Source of the DNA: Polaromonas sp.
GTDB lineage: Bacteria; Pseudomonadota; Gammaproteobacteria; Burkholderiales; Burkholderiaceae_C
NCBI GenBank assembly: GCA_025363315.1
Contig: JANYED010000088.1
Location: 1-45,629 of the forward strand
Length of the DNA: 45,629 bases
Reading direction: 5' to 3'
In this document: positions 25,543 to 36,796 of the stretch, piece after piece
Layout of the letters: each line of letters starts with the position of its first letter
Position numbering within the stretch: position 1 is the first letter of the stretch
Position numbers and translations under genes: made by a program
The notes under the pieces: generated by a model
The model's database searches: none
The model's input: the letters and a program-made list of their open reading frames with translations, nothing else
Told to the model about the DNA's origin: nothing

Positions 25543-25692
25543 TTGTCTCCCTTGTCATTGATGTTGGCTTGTACAAGCTGGCGTTGCACCCGCTTTCGCC
25601 CTTTGGGCTGCCAAAGTTTATCTGAAAGAAGCGGTTGTCTCCAAGCAGTATTTCATTGGTTTAACTGCTGGGCACGCCACTTTCTATCGTCA

Positions 25693-27114
25693 CTAGAGCC
25701 AGCGCTTGAGCAACCCCATGACCTGGTCAAAGCGTTTGCCATAGGGTGGGTAAAACAAATCGCCACGGGCCCACCTGGACTGCACCAGCACGGGCTTTTG
25801 CATGGTCAGGCGCAAAAACCCAGCCTCGCCGTGGTAACTGCCCCAGCCACTGTCGCCGATGCCGCCAAACGGCAGGTTTTCGTGGGCGATGTGCATGAGG
25901 GTGTCGTTGATGGTCACGCCGCCGCTCACGGTCTGGGCCAGCACCTTGCCCTGCGCGGCGTTGTCGGTGCCAAACCAGTACAGCGCCAGCGGGCGCGGCC
26001 GGGCGTTGATGTACTCGATTGCTGCATCAAGCGAATCGTAGGTCAGCACCGGCAGAATGGGGCCGAAGATTTCTTCTTGCAGCAGCGTGCAACCAGGAGG
26101 CGCATCAAACACCAGCACAGGCGGCATTTGCCTTGACCCCTCCGTTGCCACGCCGCCAGTGTTGATGATTTGCAGCCTGGCGCCGCCCTGCTCTGCCGAA
26201 GCCAGCATGGTCTGCAGGCGCGCGTGGTGGCGCGGGCTGATGATGGCGGCATAGTCGGGGTTGCCAGCAATGGTCGGAAACAGCTTGGCCACGGCCTGGG
26301 CAAAGGCGTGGCCAAAGGCGGCCTCGCGTCCTGTGGGCAGCAGCACGTAGTCGGGTGCAATGCAGGTTTGCCCCGCATTGAGCAGCTTGCCGTGCGCGAT
26401 TTTGGTGGCGGCTGCATGAAGGTCACAGCTGGCGTCGATGATGCAGGGCGATTTGCCGCCCAGCTCTAGCGTGGTGGGCGTCAGGTTGGCCGCAGCGGCT
26501 TTGGCCACGATGCGGCCTACCGCAGTGGAGCCCGTGAAGAACAGGTGGTCAAACGGCAGGCTTGTGAATTGTGCCGCCAGCTCGCCGCCCCCCAACACCA
26601 CACACAGCTCGTCAGGAGCAAATGCCTTGCCAATCAAATCGGCCATCAGGGCGGATGTTGCCGGGGTCAGCTCGCTGGGCTTAAGCATTACCCGGTTGCC
26701 GGCAGCCAGCGCCGTGATGACCGGGCCCAGCGCCAGCTGCACAGGGTAGTTCCAGGGCGACACCACGCCCACTACGCCAAGCGGCTGGCGCTGCAAGTAG
26801 GCGCTGGCCGGTTGCAGGTACAGCGGCGTGCTGACTTTTTGCGGCTTCATCCATTTCGGCAATGACTTGAGCGTGTGCGACAGCAGCGTACGCAGCACAA
26901 ACAAATCCGCAATCTCGGTGAGCTGCGGTGAGCGCACGCCAAAGTCTTTTTGCACCGCCTGCGCCAGGGTTGCGCCGTGGTCGTCAATCAACGCCTTCAT
27001 GCGCAGCAGGCGACTGCGGCGCGTGGCCAGCGGCACGTCTGTCTGGGCGCGGCTGGCTGTATGTTGAGCATCAAAAAGTGTCTTGAGAAGGCTGTTGGGA
27101 GCTGACGGGATCAT
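25693..27114 (-). CDS. Aldehyde dehydrogenase, coniferyl-aldehyde type
   Basis: An NAD(P)-dependent aldehyde dehydrogenase (473 aa) most like coniferyl aldehyde dehydrogenase CalB, which oxidises lignin-derived cinnamaldehydes, though long-chain aldehydes are also possible. The visible motifs are VVSPWNYPVQLALGPVITAL (cofactor pocket), MLKPSELTPATS, FFTGSTAVGRIVAKAA, the catalytic Glu in LELGGKSPCII, the catalytic Cys in LLNAGQTCIAPDYVLLP and EEIFGPILPV. The C-terminus FYPPYGKRFDQVMGLLKRWL fits the CalB/FALDH branch. The gene stands alone between the broken binding-protein gene and the ruined cbpA. Confidence 0.9.
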   Translation of the reverse strand: MIPSAPNSLLKTLFDAQHTASRAQTDVPLATRRSRLLRMKALIDDHGATLAQAVQKDFGVRSPQLTEIADLFVLRTLLSHTLKSLPKWMKPQKVSTPLYLQPASAYLQRQPLGVVGVVSPWNYPVQLALGPVITALAAGNRVMLKPSELTPATSALMADLIGKAFAPDELCVVLGGGELAAQFTSLPFDHLFFTGSTAVGRIVAKAAAANLTPTTLELGGKSPCIIDASCDLHAAATKIAHGKLLNAGQTCIAPDYVLLPTGREAAFGHAFAQAVAKLFPTIAGNPDYAAIISPRHHARLQTMLASAEQGGARLQIINTGGVATEGSRQMPPVLVFDAPPGCTLLQEEIFGPILPVLTYDSLDAAIEYINARPRPLALYWFGTDNAAQGKVLAQTVSGGVTINDTLMHIAHENLPFGGIGDSGWGSYHGEAGFLRLTMQKPVLVQSRWARGDLFYPPYGKRFDQVMGLLKRWL

Positions 27115-27219
27115 CTACCCATCTTAAAAGCCAGGTGCCGCTTGAAATAGGGGAAGCGACCCAGTTTGCGTCCCTGTCTTACAGCCAGAACCAGGGGTGC
27201 CTGTCAACGTGTTACGGGG

Positions 27220-28067
27220 CGCGATTGAAGGAACTCGCTGAAGCTTATGACGTGCTGGAAAGACCCCAAAAAGCGCGCATCGTACGACCGGCTGGGAGTC
27301 AACTACAAGGCTGGGCAAGACTTTCAACCGCCACCAGACTAGGCAGGTCAAACGCAACGCAGCGGTGCTTTCGACCAGGGTGGGGTGAAGACCACAGCGC
27401 GTTTTTCCACTCGCTGTTTCGCAACATGGGTGGTGGGCAAGGCAGACAGCAACGTGGCCAACAGCGCACCCATCAGGCCTTTGACCTGCACGGCCAGGAC
27501 CAGCATGCCTAGATTCAGATCGACATCGAAGACTCTTACCTGGGTGCCACGCGCACGTTGCAGTTGCGCGTGCAGCTGCGCGTGCAGCTGCAGGACAGCG
27601 ACGGCCGACCACAGATGCAAGACCGCACCATTGGGTTTGTGATTCCCAAAGGTATTTGCGCTGGGCAGCACATTCGCTTGGCAGCGCAGGGCGGGCCCGG
27701 GATGGGCGATGCAAGCCCGGGCGACTTGTACCTGGACGTTGAAATGCTGCCGCTTCCACTGTTCAGCCTCGACGCCTACGATGTGCTGATGGACTTGCCC
27801 ATCAACCCATGGGAGGCCGCATTGGGCGCAGAAATTGAGGTGTCCACACCCACAGACCGAGTGGAGGTCAAAATCCCGGCGGGCTCGATCACCGGCCGCA
27901 AGCTGCGCCTCAAAGGGCGTCGGCTGCCCGCCAAGACGCCCGGCAATTTTTACTACGTGCTGCATGTCACGCAGCCAAATGCGAAAACTGATGCTGGCAA
28001 AAAAATCTATGAGGCCATGGCCACCACATTTGCCACTTTCAAACCGCGCCGCGCTGGCGTCGGTTGA
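27220..28067 (+). pseudogene. cbpA: Decayed CbpA/DnaJ-type co-chaperone
   Basis: Remains of a CbpA-type DnaJ co-chaperone. Only the end of the J-domain is left (ARLKELAEAYDVL near 27220-27258), so the HPD motif and the first helices are deleted. A frameshift follows, since KDPKKRASYDRLGVNYKAGQ reads in another frame and runs into a TAG near 27340. Further shifts and a stop lie before 27540. The C-terminal substrate-binding part then reads cleanly from about 27558 (GFVIPKGICAGQHIRLAAQG, GDLYLDVEMLP, INPWEAALGAEIEVSTPT) to the stop at 28067. A repeated CAGCTGCGCGTG unit near 27559-27590 marks replication slippage. Several lesions make this a clear pseudogene. Confidence 0.88.
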
Positions 28068-28097
28068 CGCTTTTGAAAAAACCCGGGAGCACGCAGG

Positions 28098-28472
28098 ATG
28101 ACACCTAATTTCATCCTCTCGACCTCCACGCAACAGGTTGATGCTTGCGTGATGGAGGATCTTGGCGATTTCACCCTGGAGGGCTTGCGCCGCGCCTGCG
28201 CGGCACAGACCGACATCTTCATTGAACTTATTGACGATGGCGTGATTGACGGCGTGGTGATGGTGCAGGGCCAAAAACCAGAGCTGTGGCGCTGTGGCGC
28301 TTTACCGGCCTGCACCTGCAGCGCGGAGGTCGTCCTGCGATTGAGGCGCGACCTGGGTGTGAACTTTGCTGGAGCGGCTCTGGCCCTGCAACTTATGGAG
28401 CAGCTTGAGGCGCTGCGCAGGCACGTTGTGGACGGTCAGGCCAGGCAATCAGTTTCATGCCAGCCGGGTTAA
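28098..28472 (+). CDS. cbpM: CbpM-like chaperone modulator, locally frameshifted
   Basis: A small protein (124 aa) of the CbpM family, which binds the J-domain of CbpA and tunes its activity. Family features are LEGLRRACAAQTDIFIELID and the C-terminal LRRDLGVNFAGAALALQLME. In between, GTGGCGCT is tandemly duplicated (about 28286-28301) and the frame is out until about 28330: removing one copy gives ELWRFTGLHLQR, the expected family sequence, in place of RCGALPACTC. A second small indel restores the frame. The gene is thus open but probably damaged, in keeping with the loss of its partner cbpA just upstream. Confidence 0.75.
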   Translation: MTPNFILSTSTQQVDACVMEDLGDFTLEGLRRACAAQTDIFIELIDDGVIDGVVMVQGQKPELWRCGALPACTCSAEVVLRLRRDLGVNFAGAALALQLMEQLEALRRHVVDGQARQSVSCQPG

Positions 28473-28497
28473 TGCCAGCCGAGGGGCAAAGGTCCGT

Positions 28498-28545
28498 GCT
28501 ATTTAATCGGGAGCTGCTTGCGCCCGAATCCATTGACTTTCAGCC
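28498..28545 (+). repeat. Dispersed repeat, intergenic copy
   Basis: GCTATTTAATCGGGAGCTGC followed by TTGCGCCCG and a more diverged end at CAGCC. It faces a second copy in opposite orientation at 28656-28704. The stretch between them (28546-28655) shows no gene. Confidence 0.75.
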
Positions 28546-28655
28546 GGTTTACGCCTGATATAGGCTGCTACAGTCCTTAAAACGGATTGAATCTTACGCA
28601 GTGTCAATCTGCGATGAAAAAACCGTCTTCAGAACCTCTTTTAGATATATTTTTT

Positions 28656-28704
28656 GCTGCTAGCCCAATGCATTCGGGCGCTGCTAGCTACAACCAACAT
28701 AGCA
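28656..28704 (-). repeat. Dispersed repeat abutting the hutF stop
   Basis: Read on the minus strand it goes from TGCTATGTTGGTTGTAGCTA through GCAGCGCCCG to GGGCTAGCAGC. It ends two bases from the hutF stop codon and could form the end of the hut transcript. Confidence 0.65.
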
Positions 28705-28705
28705 C

Positions 28706-30124
28706 TTAACGCCAGAGCACGCGCATCGCATTTGAAAAATCATCAGCCAGGCCCCGCCAGCTCCCAATACGGCCAGCCTGCACCACAGGCTTGCCCGCCA
28801 CGTATACCTCCGCCAACCGGGCATCGGGGCTGGAGAACACCATGGCATCCAGCAAGTGGTCAGCAGGCACGCCCAGCAGGGCGGCTGATGTGGTGTCAAC
28901 CACTGAAAAGTCAGCGCGATGGCCTGCCAGCAGCCCGCCAGTTGGCAGGCCGCAGGCTGATGAGCCGCCTGCCAGCGCGGCGTTGAACAACGCCGCCGCC
29001 GTGGACGGTTGACCTGTGGCGCCAGCCATCACATTGCGTTGCCGCCTAGCCAGGCGCTGTGAATACTCAAGCAGGCGCAGCTCTTCTTGCCAGCTTCTGG
29101 CAACGTGGCTGTCTGAGCCTACAGCCCAGCTACCTTGCATTTTTGCGTAGGTCGGCAGGTCGAACACGCCGTCGCCCAGATTGGCTTCTGTCGTGGGGCA
29201 GAGCACGATGCTAGCGCCACTGGATTTGACGCCTTGCAGCTCTGCGGGGGTGGTGTGGGTAGCATGTACCAGGTTCCAGCTGGCATCAAGCGCCACGTGG
29301 TTCAGCAACCATTCGACAGGCCGCTCACCGTGAATGGCCAGGCAATCGGTGACCTCGCCCGTTTGCTCGGCCACGTGGATGTGGATGGGCATGCGCTTGG
29401 ACGTGGCATAGGCGGCGGCTTCTTGCAAGGCGCCCTGCCCGACCGCGCGCAGAGAATGCAAGGCCAGGCCGGTGTGGACCAAGTAGCTGCCAAACTGGCT
29501 TTGAATGCCTTCGCACGTCTTAAAAATTAAATCAGGTGCTGACGCAAATCGTTGCTGGTCTCCGCGCAGTGGCCTGTCGTGCTGTAAACCTGCCGCTGAA
29601 AACCCCGAACGCATGTACAGCGTGGGAAGCAACGTGATACCGATGCCAATGCGCTGCGCAGCGCGCACCAAAGCCAGCGACATCTCCAGCGGATTTGCGT
29701 AGGGCTTGCCGCCGATGTCGTTATGCAAATAATGAAACTCGCACACCTGCGTGTATCCTGCCTGCAATAGCTCGGCATACAGCAGCGCAGCAATGGCCTC
29801 AAGCTGCTGAGGCGTGATGCGCTGGGCGGCGCTGTACATACGGTCGCGCCAGCTCCAGAAGTTATCTTGTCCGTCTTTTTCTCTTTCACCGGCTCGCTCG
29901 GTCATGCCCGCGATGGCGCGCTGAAAAGCATGGCTGTGGGAGTTGACGAGCCCTGGCAAAACGGGTCCAGTCAATCGGGTTGCATCGCGTTGTTGATCTA
30001 CGCTGGCATTGACTTGAATGCTTGCCCAGGTACCGTCATCAGCCACGCTGAGCAGCACGTCTTTGGCCCACACACCGTGGACCCAGGCCCGGTTCGCGAA
30101 GTAAATTTTCAATTTGTCAGGCAT
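28706..30124 (-). CDS. hutF: Formimidoylglutamate deiminase
   Basis: Converts N-formimidoyl-L-glutamate to N-formyl-L-glutamate and ammonia in the five-step histidine pathway. It belongs to the amidohydrolase superfamily: metal ligands in GLVNSHSHAFQRAIAG, IHIHVAEQTGEV, LVHATHT and the Asp in AVGSDSHVARSW. The start at 30124 ([14 protein letters not shown]) is chosen because it overlaps the end of hutG by a few bases; a longer in-frame start would run deep into hutG. The protein is then about 472 aa, as usual. It is the last gene of the leftward hutC-hutD-hutI-hutG-hutF operon. Confidence 0.95.
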   Translation of the reverse strand: MPDKLKIYFANRAWVHGVWAKDVLLSVADDGTWASIQVNASVDQQRDATRLTGPVLPGLVNSHSHAFQRAIAGMTERAGEREKDGQDNFWSWRDRMYSAAQRITPQQLEAIAALLYAELLQAGYTQVCEFHYLHNDIGGKPYANPLEMSLALVRAAQRIGIGITLLPTLYMRSGFSAAGLQHDRPLRGDQQRFASAPDLIFKTCEGIQSQFGSYLVHTGLALHSLRAVGQGALQEAAAYATSKRMPIHIHVAEQTGEVTDCLAIHGERPVEWLLNHVALDASWNLVHATHTTPAELQGVKSSGASIVLCPTTEANLGDGVFDLPTYAKMQGSWAVGSDSHVARSWQEELRLLEYSQRLARRQRNVMAGATGQPSTAAALFNAALAGGSSACGLPTGGLLAGHRADFSVVDTTSAALLGVPADHLLDAMVFSSPDARLAEVYVAGKPVVQAGRIGSWRGLADDFSNAMRVLWR

Positions 30125-30905
30125 ACAGAGCCTGTGTTGCCGCCAGACTGGCGTGCAGCATGCGTTTGAGGGTTGGCTGCAGCCCGAAAGCGAGCGCATC
30201 ATCGTAGGCGTAAGGACGCGTTTCCTGCATGTACAGGCTTTGGCATTTTTCAAGCTGAATGGCATGGACCCGGCTGGCGGGCTGACCGTAGTGTCGGGTT
30301 ATGTAGCCGCCCTTGAAGCGGCCGTTGACGACATGTGTGAAACCATCCACCTGACTGGCGGCCGCATCACTGATGGCCGTTGCCGCCGCCGCACCACTGG
30401 CTGTGCCGAGGTTCAGGTCAGGCAGCTTGCCCTCAAACAGCCACGGGATCTGCGAGCGAATGCTGTGCGCGTCCCACAACAGTGCAAACCCGTGAATCGC
30501 CTTGATGCGCGCCAGCTCACCAGCCAATGCATCGTGGTACGGCTGCCAGTAGATGTTGCGACGCCGTTGCACCTCTTGCGGCGGTGGCTCATGCCCCGGT
30601 TTGTACAGCGCGTCGCCGGTAAAAAAATGAGTCGGGCACAGCTCGGTGTTCGCGGCACCGGGGTACATGGGCGTGTCATCTGGTGGGCGGTTCAGGTCAA
30701 TCACATAACGTGAATATCGCGGTTGCAACACGCTGATGCCAAGGGAAGGTAAAAAGTCATACAGACGCGCCAAATGCCAATCGGTGTCTTCAATGTCCAA
30801 TGCTCTGGGTACGTAGCTGCTTTGCAAATCGAGCGGAATATCAGTGCCAACGTGCGGCATGCTGACCAGCATGGGCGCGCTGCCCGTTTGCAGCGTAAAA
30901 GTCAT
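30117..30905 (-). CDS. hutG: N-formylglutamate deformylase
   Basis: Hydrolyses N-formyl-L-glutamate to glutamate and formate, the last step of the HutF/HutG branch. It matches the N-formylglutamate amidohydrolase family: [57 protein letters not shown] and DLNLGTASG. The length of 262 aa is typical. Its 3' end overlaps hutF and its start overlaps the hutI stop, so translation is coupled. Confidence 0.96.
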   Translation of the reverse strand: MTFTLQTGSAPMLVSMPHVGTDIPLDLQSSYVPRALDIEDTDWHLARLYDFLPSLGISVLQPRYSRYVIDLNRPPDDTPMYPGAANTELCPTHFFTGDALYKPGHEPPPQEVQRRRNIYWQPYHDALAGELARIKAIHGFALLWDAHSIRSQIPWLFEGKLPDLNLGTASGAAAATAISDAAASQVDGFTHVVNGRFKGGYITRHYGQPASRVHAIQLEKCQSLYMQETRPYAYDDALAFGLQPTLKRMLHASLAATQALYA

Positions 30906-32131
30906 AAAATAAGCCCATTAAACACTGTTTGCAGTCGCGGGCAGCTACCAAAAGTGTAGCTAAGCTCTGCAGGTGATTGAACATCCCACAGCAGGAAATC
31001 GGCCCGCATGCCAGCGGCCAGCACACCGCGATCCTTCAAACCCAGCGCGCGTGCGGCGTTTCGCGTTACGCCTGCCAGTGCCTCGTGCGGTGTCAACCTG
31101 AACAGTGTGCAGGCCATGTTCAGCATCAACAGCAGCGACGTACACGGCGAGCTGCCCGGGTTGCAATCAGTTGAAATCGCCAACGGCACGCCTGCGCTTC
31201 TAAGCTGCGCAATCGGCGGCAACCTGGTTTCACGCAAAAAATAAAACGCACCGGGCAACAACACTGCGGTGGTACCAGCTTGTGCCAGGGCCTGCACCCC
31301 TGCGTCGCTCAGCCATTCCAGATGGTCGCAGCTGAGGGCCTTGTAGCGTGCGGCCAATTGCGCGCCGCCGCTGTCACTGAGCTGCTCGGCATGCAGCTTG
31401 ACGGGCAAGCCAAGGACCCTGGCGGCTGCAAACACGCGCTCTGTTTGCACCACGCTAAAGCCAATTCGCTCGCAAAACGCATCTACCGCATCGACCAAGC
31501 CCTCCGCGTGCAATATCGGCAACATGCGCAGCACCTCGTCAACATACGCATCGCTGCGACCCAAAAACTCAGGCGGCACGGCGTGAGCGCCTAAAAACGT
31601 GGTGTGTACGGTCACTGGATGAGCCGCTGCCAGGGCGCGCGCCACGCGCAGCGTTTTGCGTTCATGCTCCAAAGCCAATCCATAGCCCGACTTGATCTCA
31701 ATCGTCGTCACGCCTTCGGCCATCAAGGCGAGCAAACGAGGCGCACTTTGCTTGGTAAGTTCAAGCTCTGTCGCCAGGCGTGTGGCCTGCACCGTCGATG
31801 CAATGCCGCCACCCGCCTTGGCAATGTCTTCATAACTGACGCCGTTCAAACGCTGTTCAAACTCTCCTGCCCGGTTGCCGCCGTACACCAGATGCGTATG
31901 GCAATCAATCAGGCCGGGGGTGATGAAGGCGCCCCTTGCGTCATGCACGTCATGGGTATGCAGGCAACTCGCCATCAGTTCAGCGGGCAGGTCTCTGCGC
32001 AAGCCTACCCATTTCAAACGGCCACCGCCAACGACAAGCGCCGCGTCGTCAATCAAACCGTAAGGCTGGGCAGCACCCGTCTGCATGGTGGCGGCTTTGC
32101 AATTTAGCCAGACGCTGGTAGGCGAATTCAT
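30902..32131 (-). CDS. hutI: Imidazolonepropionase
   Basis: Opens the imidazolone ring of 4-imidazolone-5-propanoate to give formimidoylglutamate. An amidohydrolase-superfamily metal enzyme: [20 protein letters not shown], the Glu/Lys region [43 protein letters not shown] and [10 protein letters not shown]. The length (409 aa) is normal. The last codons ([11 protein letters not shown]) overlap a partial copy of the dispersed repeat at 30931-30960. Both ends overlap neighbouring hut genes. Confidence 0.96.
   Translation of the reverse strand: MNSPTSVWLNCKAATMQTGAAQPYGLIDDAALVVGGGRLKWVGLRRDLPAELMASCLHTHDVHDARGAFITPGLIDCHTHLVYGGNRAGEFEQRLNGVSYEDIAKAGGGIASTVQATRLATELELTKQSAPRLLALMAEGVTTIEIKSGYGLALEHERKTLRVARALAAAHPVTVHTTFLGAHAVPPEFLGRSDAYVDEVLRMLPILHAEGLVDAVDAFCERIGFSVVQTERVFAAARVLGLPVKLHAEQLSDSGGAQLAARYKALSCDHLEWLSDAGVQALAQAGTTAVLLPGAFYFLRETRLPPIAQLRSAGVPLAISTDCNPGSSPCTSLLLMLNMACTLFRLTPHEALAGVTRNAARALGLKDRGVLAAGMRADFLLWDVQSPAELSYTFGSCPRLQTVFNGLIL
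30931..30960 (-). repeat. Partial dispersed repeat in the hutI 3' end
   Basis: On the minus strand GCTACACTTTTGGTAGCTGC followed by CCGCG matches the first half of the repeat. It encodes part of the HutI C-terminus. This is the weakest of the copies listed. Confidence 0.4.
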
Positions 32132-32685
32132 AGGTCAATTTCCATCAAAAGAGCACTGCTGGCTGGCACTTCAATGGTGGTGTTTGCATCGACACAGGTC
32201 CAGCCGAATGAATGAGGTGAAAGCACGTGATTTTCACTGCCAATTCGCACGACAGTCCCTTCTTTATGGGCGTACACAGCTATTATTTTGGGAGTATTTG
32301 CCGTCATTTTAAAGTTGCTGCTTAACCGCAGCATACGCGCCGCCGAGCCGCCTCGCACCATCAAATTGAAGTCTTGTGTTGCGCCCCCAAGCAACTCACA
32401 CGTCGCAATAGCCGCACCATCAAACGACAGGGGCTGATCACTCTCGCTCAGCATGTGCAAGTGGCCATCGACCGTCAAACAAACGCCATCGCCGTCTAAA
32501 ACCGCAAACCAGCGCTGTGTACCACCAAAGCTTGAAAACGGGCCTGAGTTCGCTACCTCAGCCACTGATGCTCGCCACCGCCAGGCAGCAGCCTCAGGCC
32601 ACGCCATCAGCTCGCGGGTAGTGCCGCCGCCGTTGCGCCAGGACGTTGGCGGGACATCGTTCAGCTGAACCACTCTCCATGTCAT
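32128..32685 (-). CDS. hutD: HutD-family protein
   Basis: A small bicupin-like protein (about 185 aa) found in hut operons; its Pseudomonas homologue limits excessive Hut activity, perhaps by binding a pathway intermediate such as formylglutamate or urocanate. It shows the family opening [20 protein letters not shown], then [20 protein letters not shown] and [11 protein letters not shown]. The ATG at 32685 is chosen because it forms an ATGA overlap with the hutC stop. Both neighbours are hut genes, which supports the call. Confidence 0.9.
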   Translation of the reverse strand: MTWRVVQLNDVPPTSWRNGGGTTRELMAWPEAAAWRWRASVAEVANSGPFSSFGGTQRWFAVLDGDGVCLTVDGHLHMLSESDQPLSFDGAAIATCELLGGATQDFNLMVRGGSAARMLRLSSNFKMTANTPKIIAVYAHKEGTVVRIGSENHVLSPHSFGWTCVDANTTIEVPASSALLMEIDL

Positions 32686-33389
32686 GCCTGAAACTGCCCT
32701 GCAAAACTGTAGCGTGTACCGGGATAGACCAACCGCGCGACGCTGGCCACGTGCGCCCCGCTGACGGTGCGGCGCGTGATGGCAAGGCAAGCCTCAGACG
32801 GTTTTATGCGCAACCGTTTGGCAATCTCGTTGCCGGGCAGACAGGCTTCAATCTGATAACTGGCATCGGTCAGTGGTGCGCAGGTCAGCAAATGGTGCGC
32901 GGGGGTGAAGCACGTGAAATCCGTTTGCAGAAAATCAGGCGCTGCCATCGGGTTGACGTAGCGGTCTTCGTGTTGAATGGGAATACCGTTCTCTAAATGC
33001 ACCAGCACAGTGTGAAAGACTTTGCTGCCCGTGCCCAAGCCCAGCGATTTGGCCAGCGGTGCGGCGGCTTTTTCAGAAGCTACCAGCAGCACAGTGCTTG
33101 CGTATGTGTGACCGCGCTCTTCAACTTCTTCCTTGATGTCGCGAATGGTCAACCGTGACGAAATGCGGTGCAACTCAGCCACCCGAGTACCCGAACCCTG
33201 TATCCGCGTGACCATGCCCTCCGCCGTCAGTTCGCGCAGGGCGCGGTTGACCGTCATGCGGCTGATACTGAACTGCGCCATCAGTGCAGCTTCGCTCGGT
33301 ACGGCATCGCCCGGCTTCCATGCACCGGATGTGATGCGGGTTTTGATAAACGTTTTGACCTGTTCGTAGGCAAACAGCTGAAGTTTCAT
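32682..33389 (-). CDS. hutC: Histidine utilisation repressor (GntR family)
   Basis: The local repressor of histidine breakdown, released from DNA by urocanate. The N-terminal GntR winged helix-turn-helix is AALMAQFSISRMTVNRALRE followed by the wing TRIQGSGTRV; the C-terminal UTRA ligand-binding domain includes VLLVASEKAAAPLAKSLGLG, FHTVLVHLENGIPIQHEDRY and ACLAITRRTV. The length of 235 aa fits the family. It is the first gene of the leftward operon and faces hutU across an 81-base region that carries a palindromic operator, so it probably controls both directions, including itself. Confidence 0.95.
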   Translation of the reverse strand: MKLQLFAYEQVKTFIKTRITSGAWKPGDAVPSEAALMAQFSISRMTVNRALRELTAEGMVTRIQGSGTRVAELHRISSRLTIRDIKEEVEERGHTYASTVLLVASEKAAAPLAKSLGLGTGSKVFHTVLVHLENGIPIQHEDRYVNPMAAPDFLQTDFTCFTPAHHLLTCAPLTDASYQIEACLPGNEIAKRLRIKPSEACLAITRRTVSGAHVASVARLVYPGTRYSFAGQFQA

Positions 33390-33407
33390 AACCGTAGATT
33401 ATCCCAG

Positions 33408-33436
33408 TTGACACAAGTTGTATAGACAACTACAGT
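33408..33436 (+). promoter_or_regulatory. hutU promoter with HutC-type operator
   Basis: TTGACA (33408-33413) and TACAGT (33431-33436) are spaced by 17 bases. Between them lies the palindrome AGTTGTATAGACAACT (33416-33431), with perfect 6-base arms, similar to the TTGTATxxACAA sites bound by HutC in other proteobacteria. A repressor bound here would block the hutU promoter and possibly the divergent hutC promoter. Confidence 0.75.
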
Positions 33437-33470
33437 TTGGTGGAGCACTTATTTTCAGCGGAGCAACAAT

Positions 33471-35174
<1,704 letters not shown>

Positions 35175-35180
35175 CTTCGT

Positions 35181-36731
35181 ATGGCGCACGAATTGCTGAT
35201 TCCGGGTCATGTGGGTTTGGCGCAGCTGCGCAGGCTGTGTAATAGCCAACTTTTACCTGTACACCTTGACTCGGCATGCCGCAAAGGCATTCGCGCCAGC
35301 GCAGAACTGGTATCGCGTGCAGCCGACAGCGGCAATGCGGTATACGGCGTCAACACCGGTTTTGGCAAGCTGGCCAACACCCGCATTGTCAAAACTGACT
35401 TGGCCATCTTGCAGCTGAAGCTGCTGCGCTCGCATGCAGTCGGTGTGGGCGAGCCGCTGGCCGAAAATATTGTGCGATTGATCCTGCTGTTGAAAGCCGC
35501 CAGTTTGGCGCGTGGCTATTCGGGTGTGCGTGAAGAAGTGGTCGATGCGCTTTTAGCGCTTTATAACCACGGCATTTGCCCGGTCATTCCTTGCCAGGGT
35601 TCGGTCGGTGCGTCAGGTGACTTGGCGCCGCTGGCGCATTTGTGTTTGCCGCTAGTGGGTGAAGGCGAGGTGTTTTACAAAGGCAAGCGACTTCCAGCCG
35701 TGGACGCACTGAATCAGGCGGGCTTGCAAGCGATTGCGCTATCCGCCAAAGAAGGCCTGGCGCTGATCAATGGCACGCAAGTGTCGACCGTCATGGCTGT
35801 AGCCGCCCTGTTTTCCGCGGAACGCGTTTTTGAGGCGGCGGTGATTGCAGGCGCACTCACGCTCGATGCCGCGCGCGGCAGCGACGGCCCGTTTGATGAG
35901 CGCATTCACGCCGTGCGCGGCCAGCCAGGGCAAATTGATTGCGCCGCGGCCTACCGTGCATTGACGCATGGCAGTGCCATTCGCAAGTCGCACCTTGAAG
36001 GCGATGACCGCGTACAAGACCCGTACTGCCTGCGCTGCCAGCCGCAGGTCATGGGCGCTTGCCTGGACCAAATGCGTTATGCCGCTCGTGTGCTGGTGAT
36101 TGAAGCGAATGCCGTGACCGACAACCCGCTGGTGTTTGCTGCGGATGGCGCGCTGGTTTCAGGTGGGAATTTTCATGCGGAGCCGGTCGCTCTGGTTTGC
36201 GACGCTCTGGCAGTTGTGATTGCCGAAATCGGCGCGATTTCTGAACGGCGCATTGCAATGCTGGTTGATACGCACGTGTCCGGCTTGCCAGCATTCCTCG
36301 CGCCAGATGCCGGCCTGAATTCCGGCTTCATGATCGTGCACGTCACCGCAGCAGCGCTGGCGTCTGAAAACAAATCGCTCGCCCACCCAGCCAGTGTTGA
36401 CAGCCTGCCTACTTCAGCCAATCAAGAAGACCACGTTAGCATGGCCACATTTGCCGCGCGCCGCTTGCAACCCATGCTGCACAACACCGCGCACATTGTG
36501 GGCATTGAGCTGTTGGCTGCGGCACAGGGCTTTGAGTTTTTGCGGCCCCTGAAGAGCTCGGCTCCACTTGAAAGTCTGCACGCACTGATACGCACTGCAT
36601 CGCCGGCCATGATGCAAGACCGCAGCCTGTCTCTTGAAATGACGGTCTTGCAAAGGCTGGTTATCAGCGGCGACATATCAGCTGCGCTAGACGCGCAACT
36701 ACCGGAATTACAAGCATTGCAACTGGCCTGA
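35181..36731 (+). CDS. hutH: Histidine ammonia-lyase
   Basis: First step of histidine breakdown: removal of ammonia to give trans-urocanate. The Ala-Ser-Gly that cyclises into the MIO prosthetic group is in GSVGASGDLAPLAHL; YGVNTGFGKLANTRI and QDPYCLRCQPQVMGACLDQM are further family blocks. The length of 516 aa is normal for HAL. It lies between hutU and a three-gene ABC importer, all on the same strand and closely spaced. Confidence 0.97.
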   Translation: MAHELLIPGHVGLAQLRRLCNSQLLPVHLDSACRKGIRASAELVSRAADSGNAVYGVNTGFGKLANTRIVKTDLAILQLKLLRSHAVGVGEPLAENIVRLILLLKAASLARGYSGVREEVVDALLALYNHGICPVIPCQGSVGASGDLAPLAHLCLPLVGEGEVFYKGKRLPAVDALNQAGLQAIALSAKEGLALINGTQVSTVMAVAALFSAERVFEAAVIAGALTLDAARGSDGPFDERIHAVRGQPGQIDCAAAYRALTHGSAIRKSHLEGDDRVQDPYCLRCQPQVMGACLDQMRYAARVLVIEANAVTDNPLVFAADGALVSGGNFHAEPVALVCDALAVVIAEIGAISERRIAMLVDTHVSGLPAFLAPDAGLNSGFMIVHVTAAALASENKSLAHPASVDSLPTSANQEDHVSMATFAARRLQPMLHNTAHIVGIELLAAAQGFEFLRPLKSSAPLESLHALIRTASPAMMQDRSLSLEMTVLQRLVISGDISAALDAQLPELQALQLA

Positions 36732-36796
36732 TTTTTGGCATGATCAGTGCATACATTTCCCCATCTGCTTCGCTTTTTAACCCACCGGAGAAAACC

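Noticed and set aside
27348-28274. Long minus-strand open frame across the cbpA remnant and cbpM
   Set aside because: The plus strand carries clear DnaJ C-terminal and CbpM sequence, while the minus-strand product resembles nothing.
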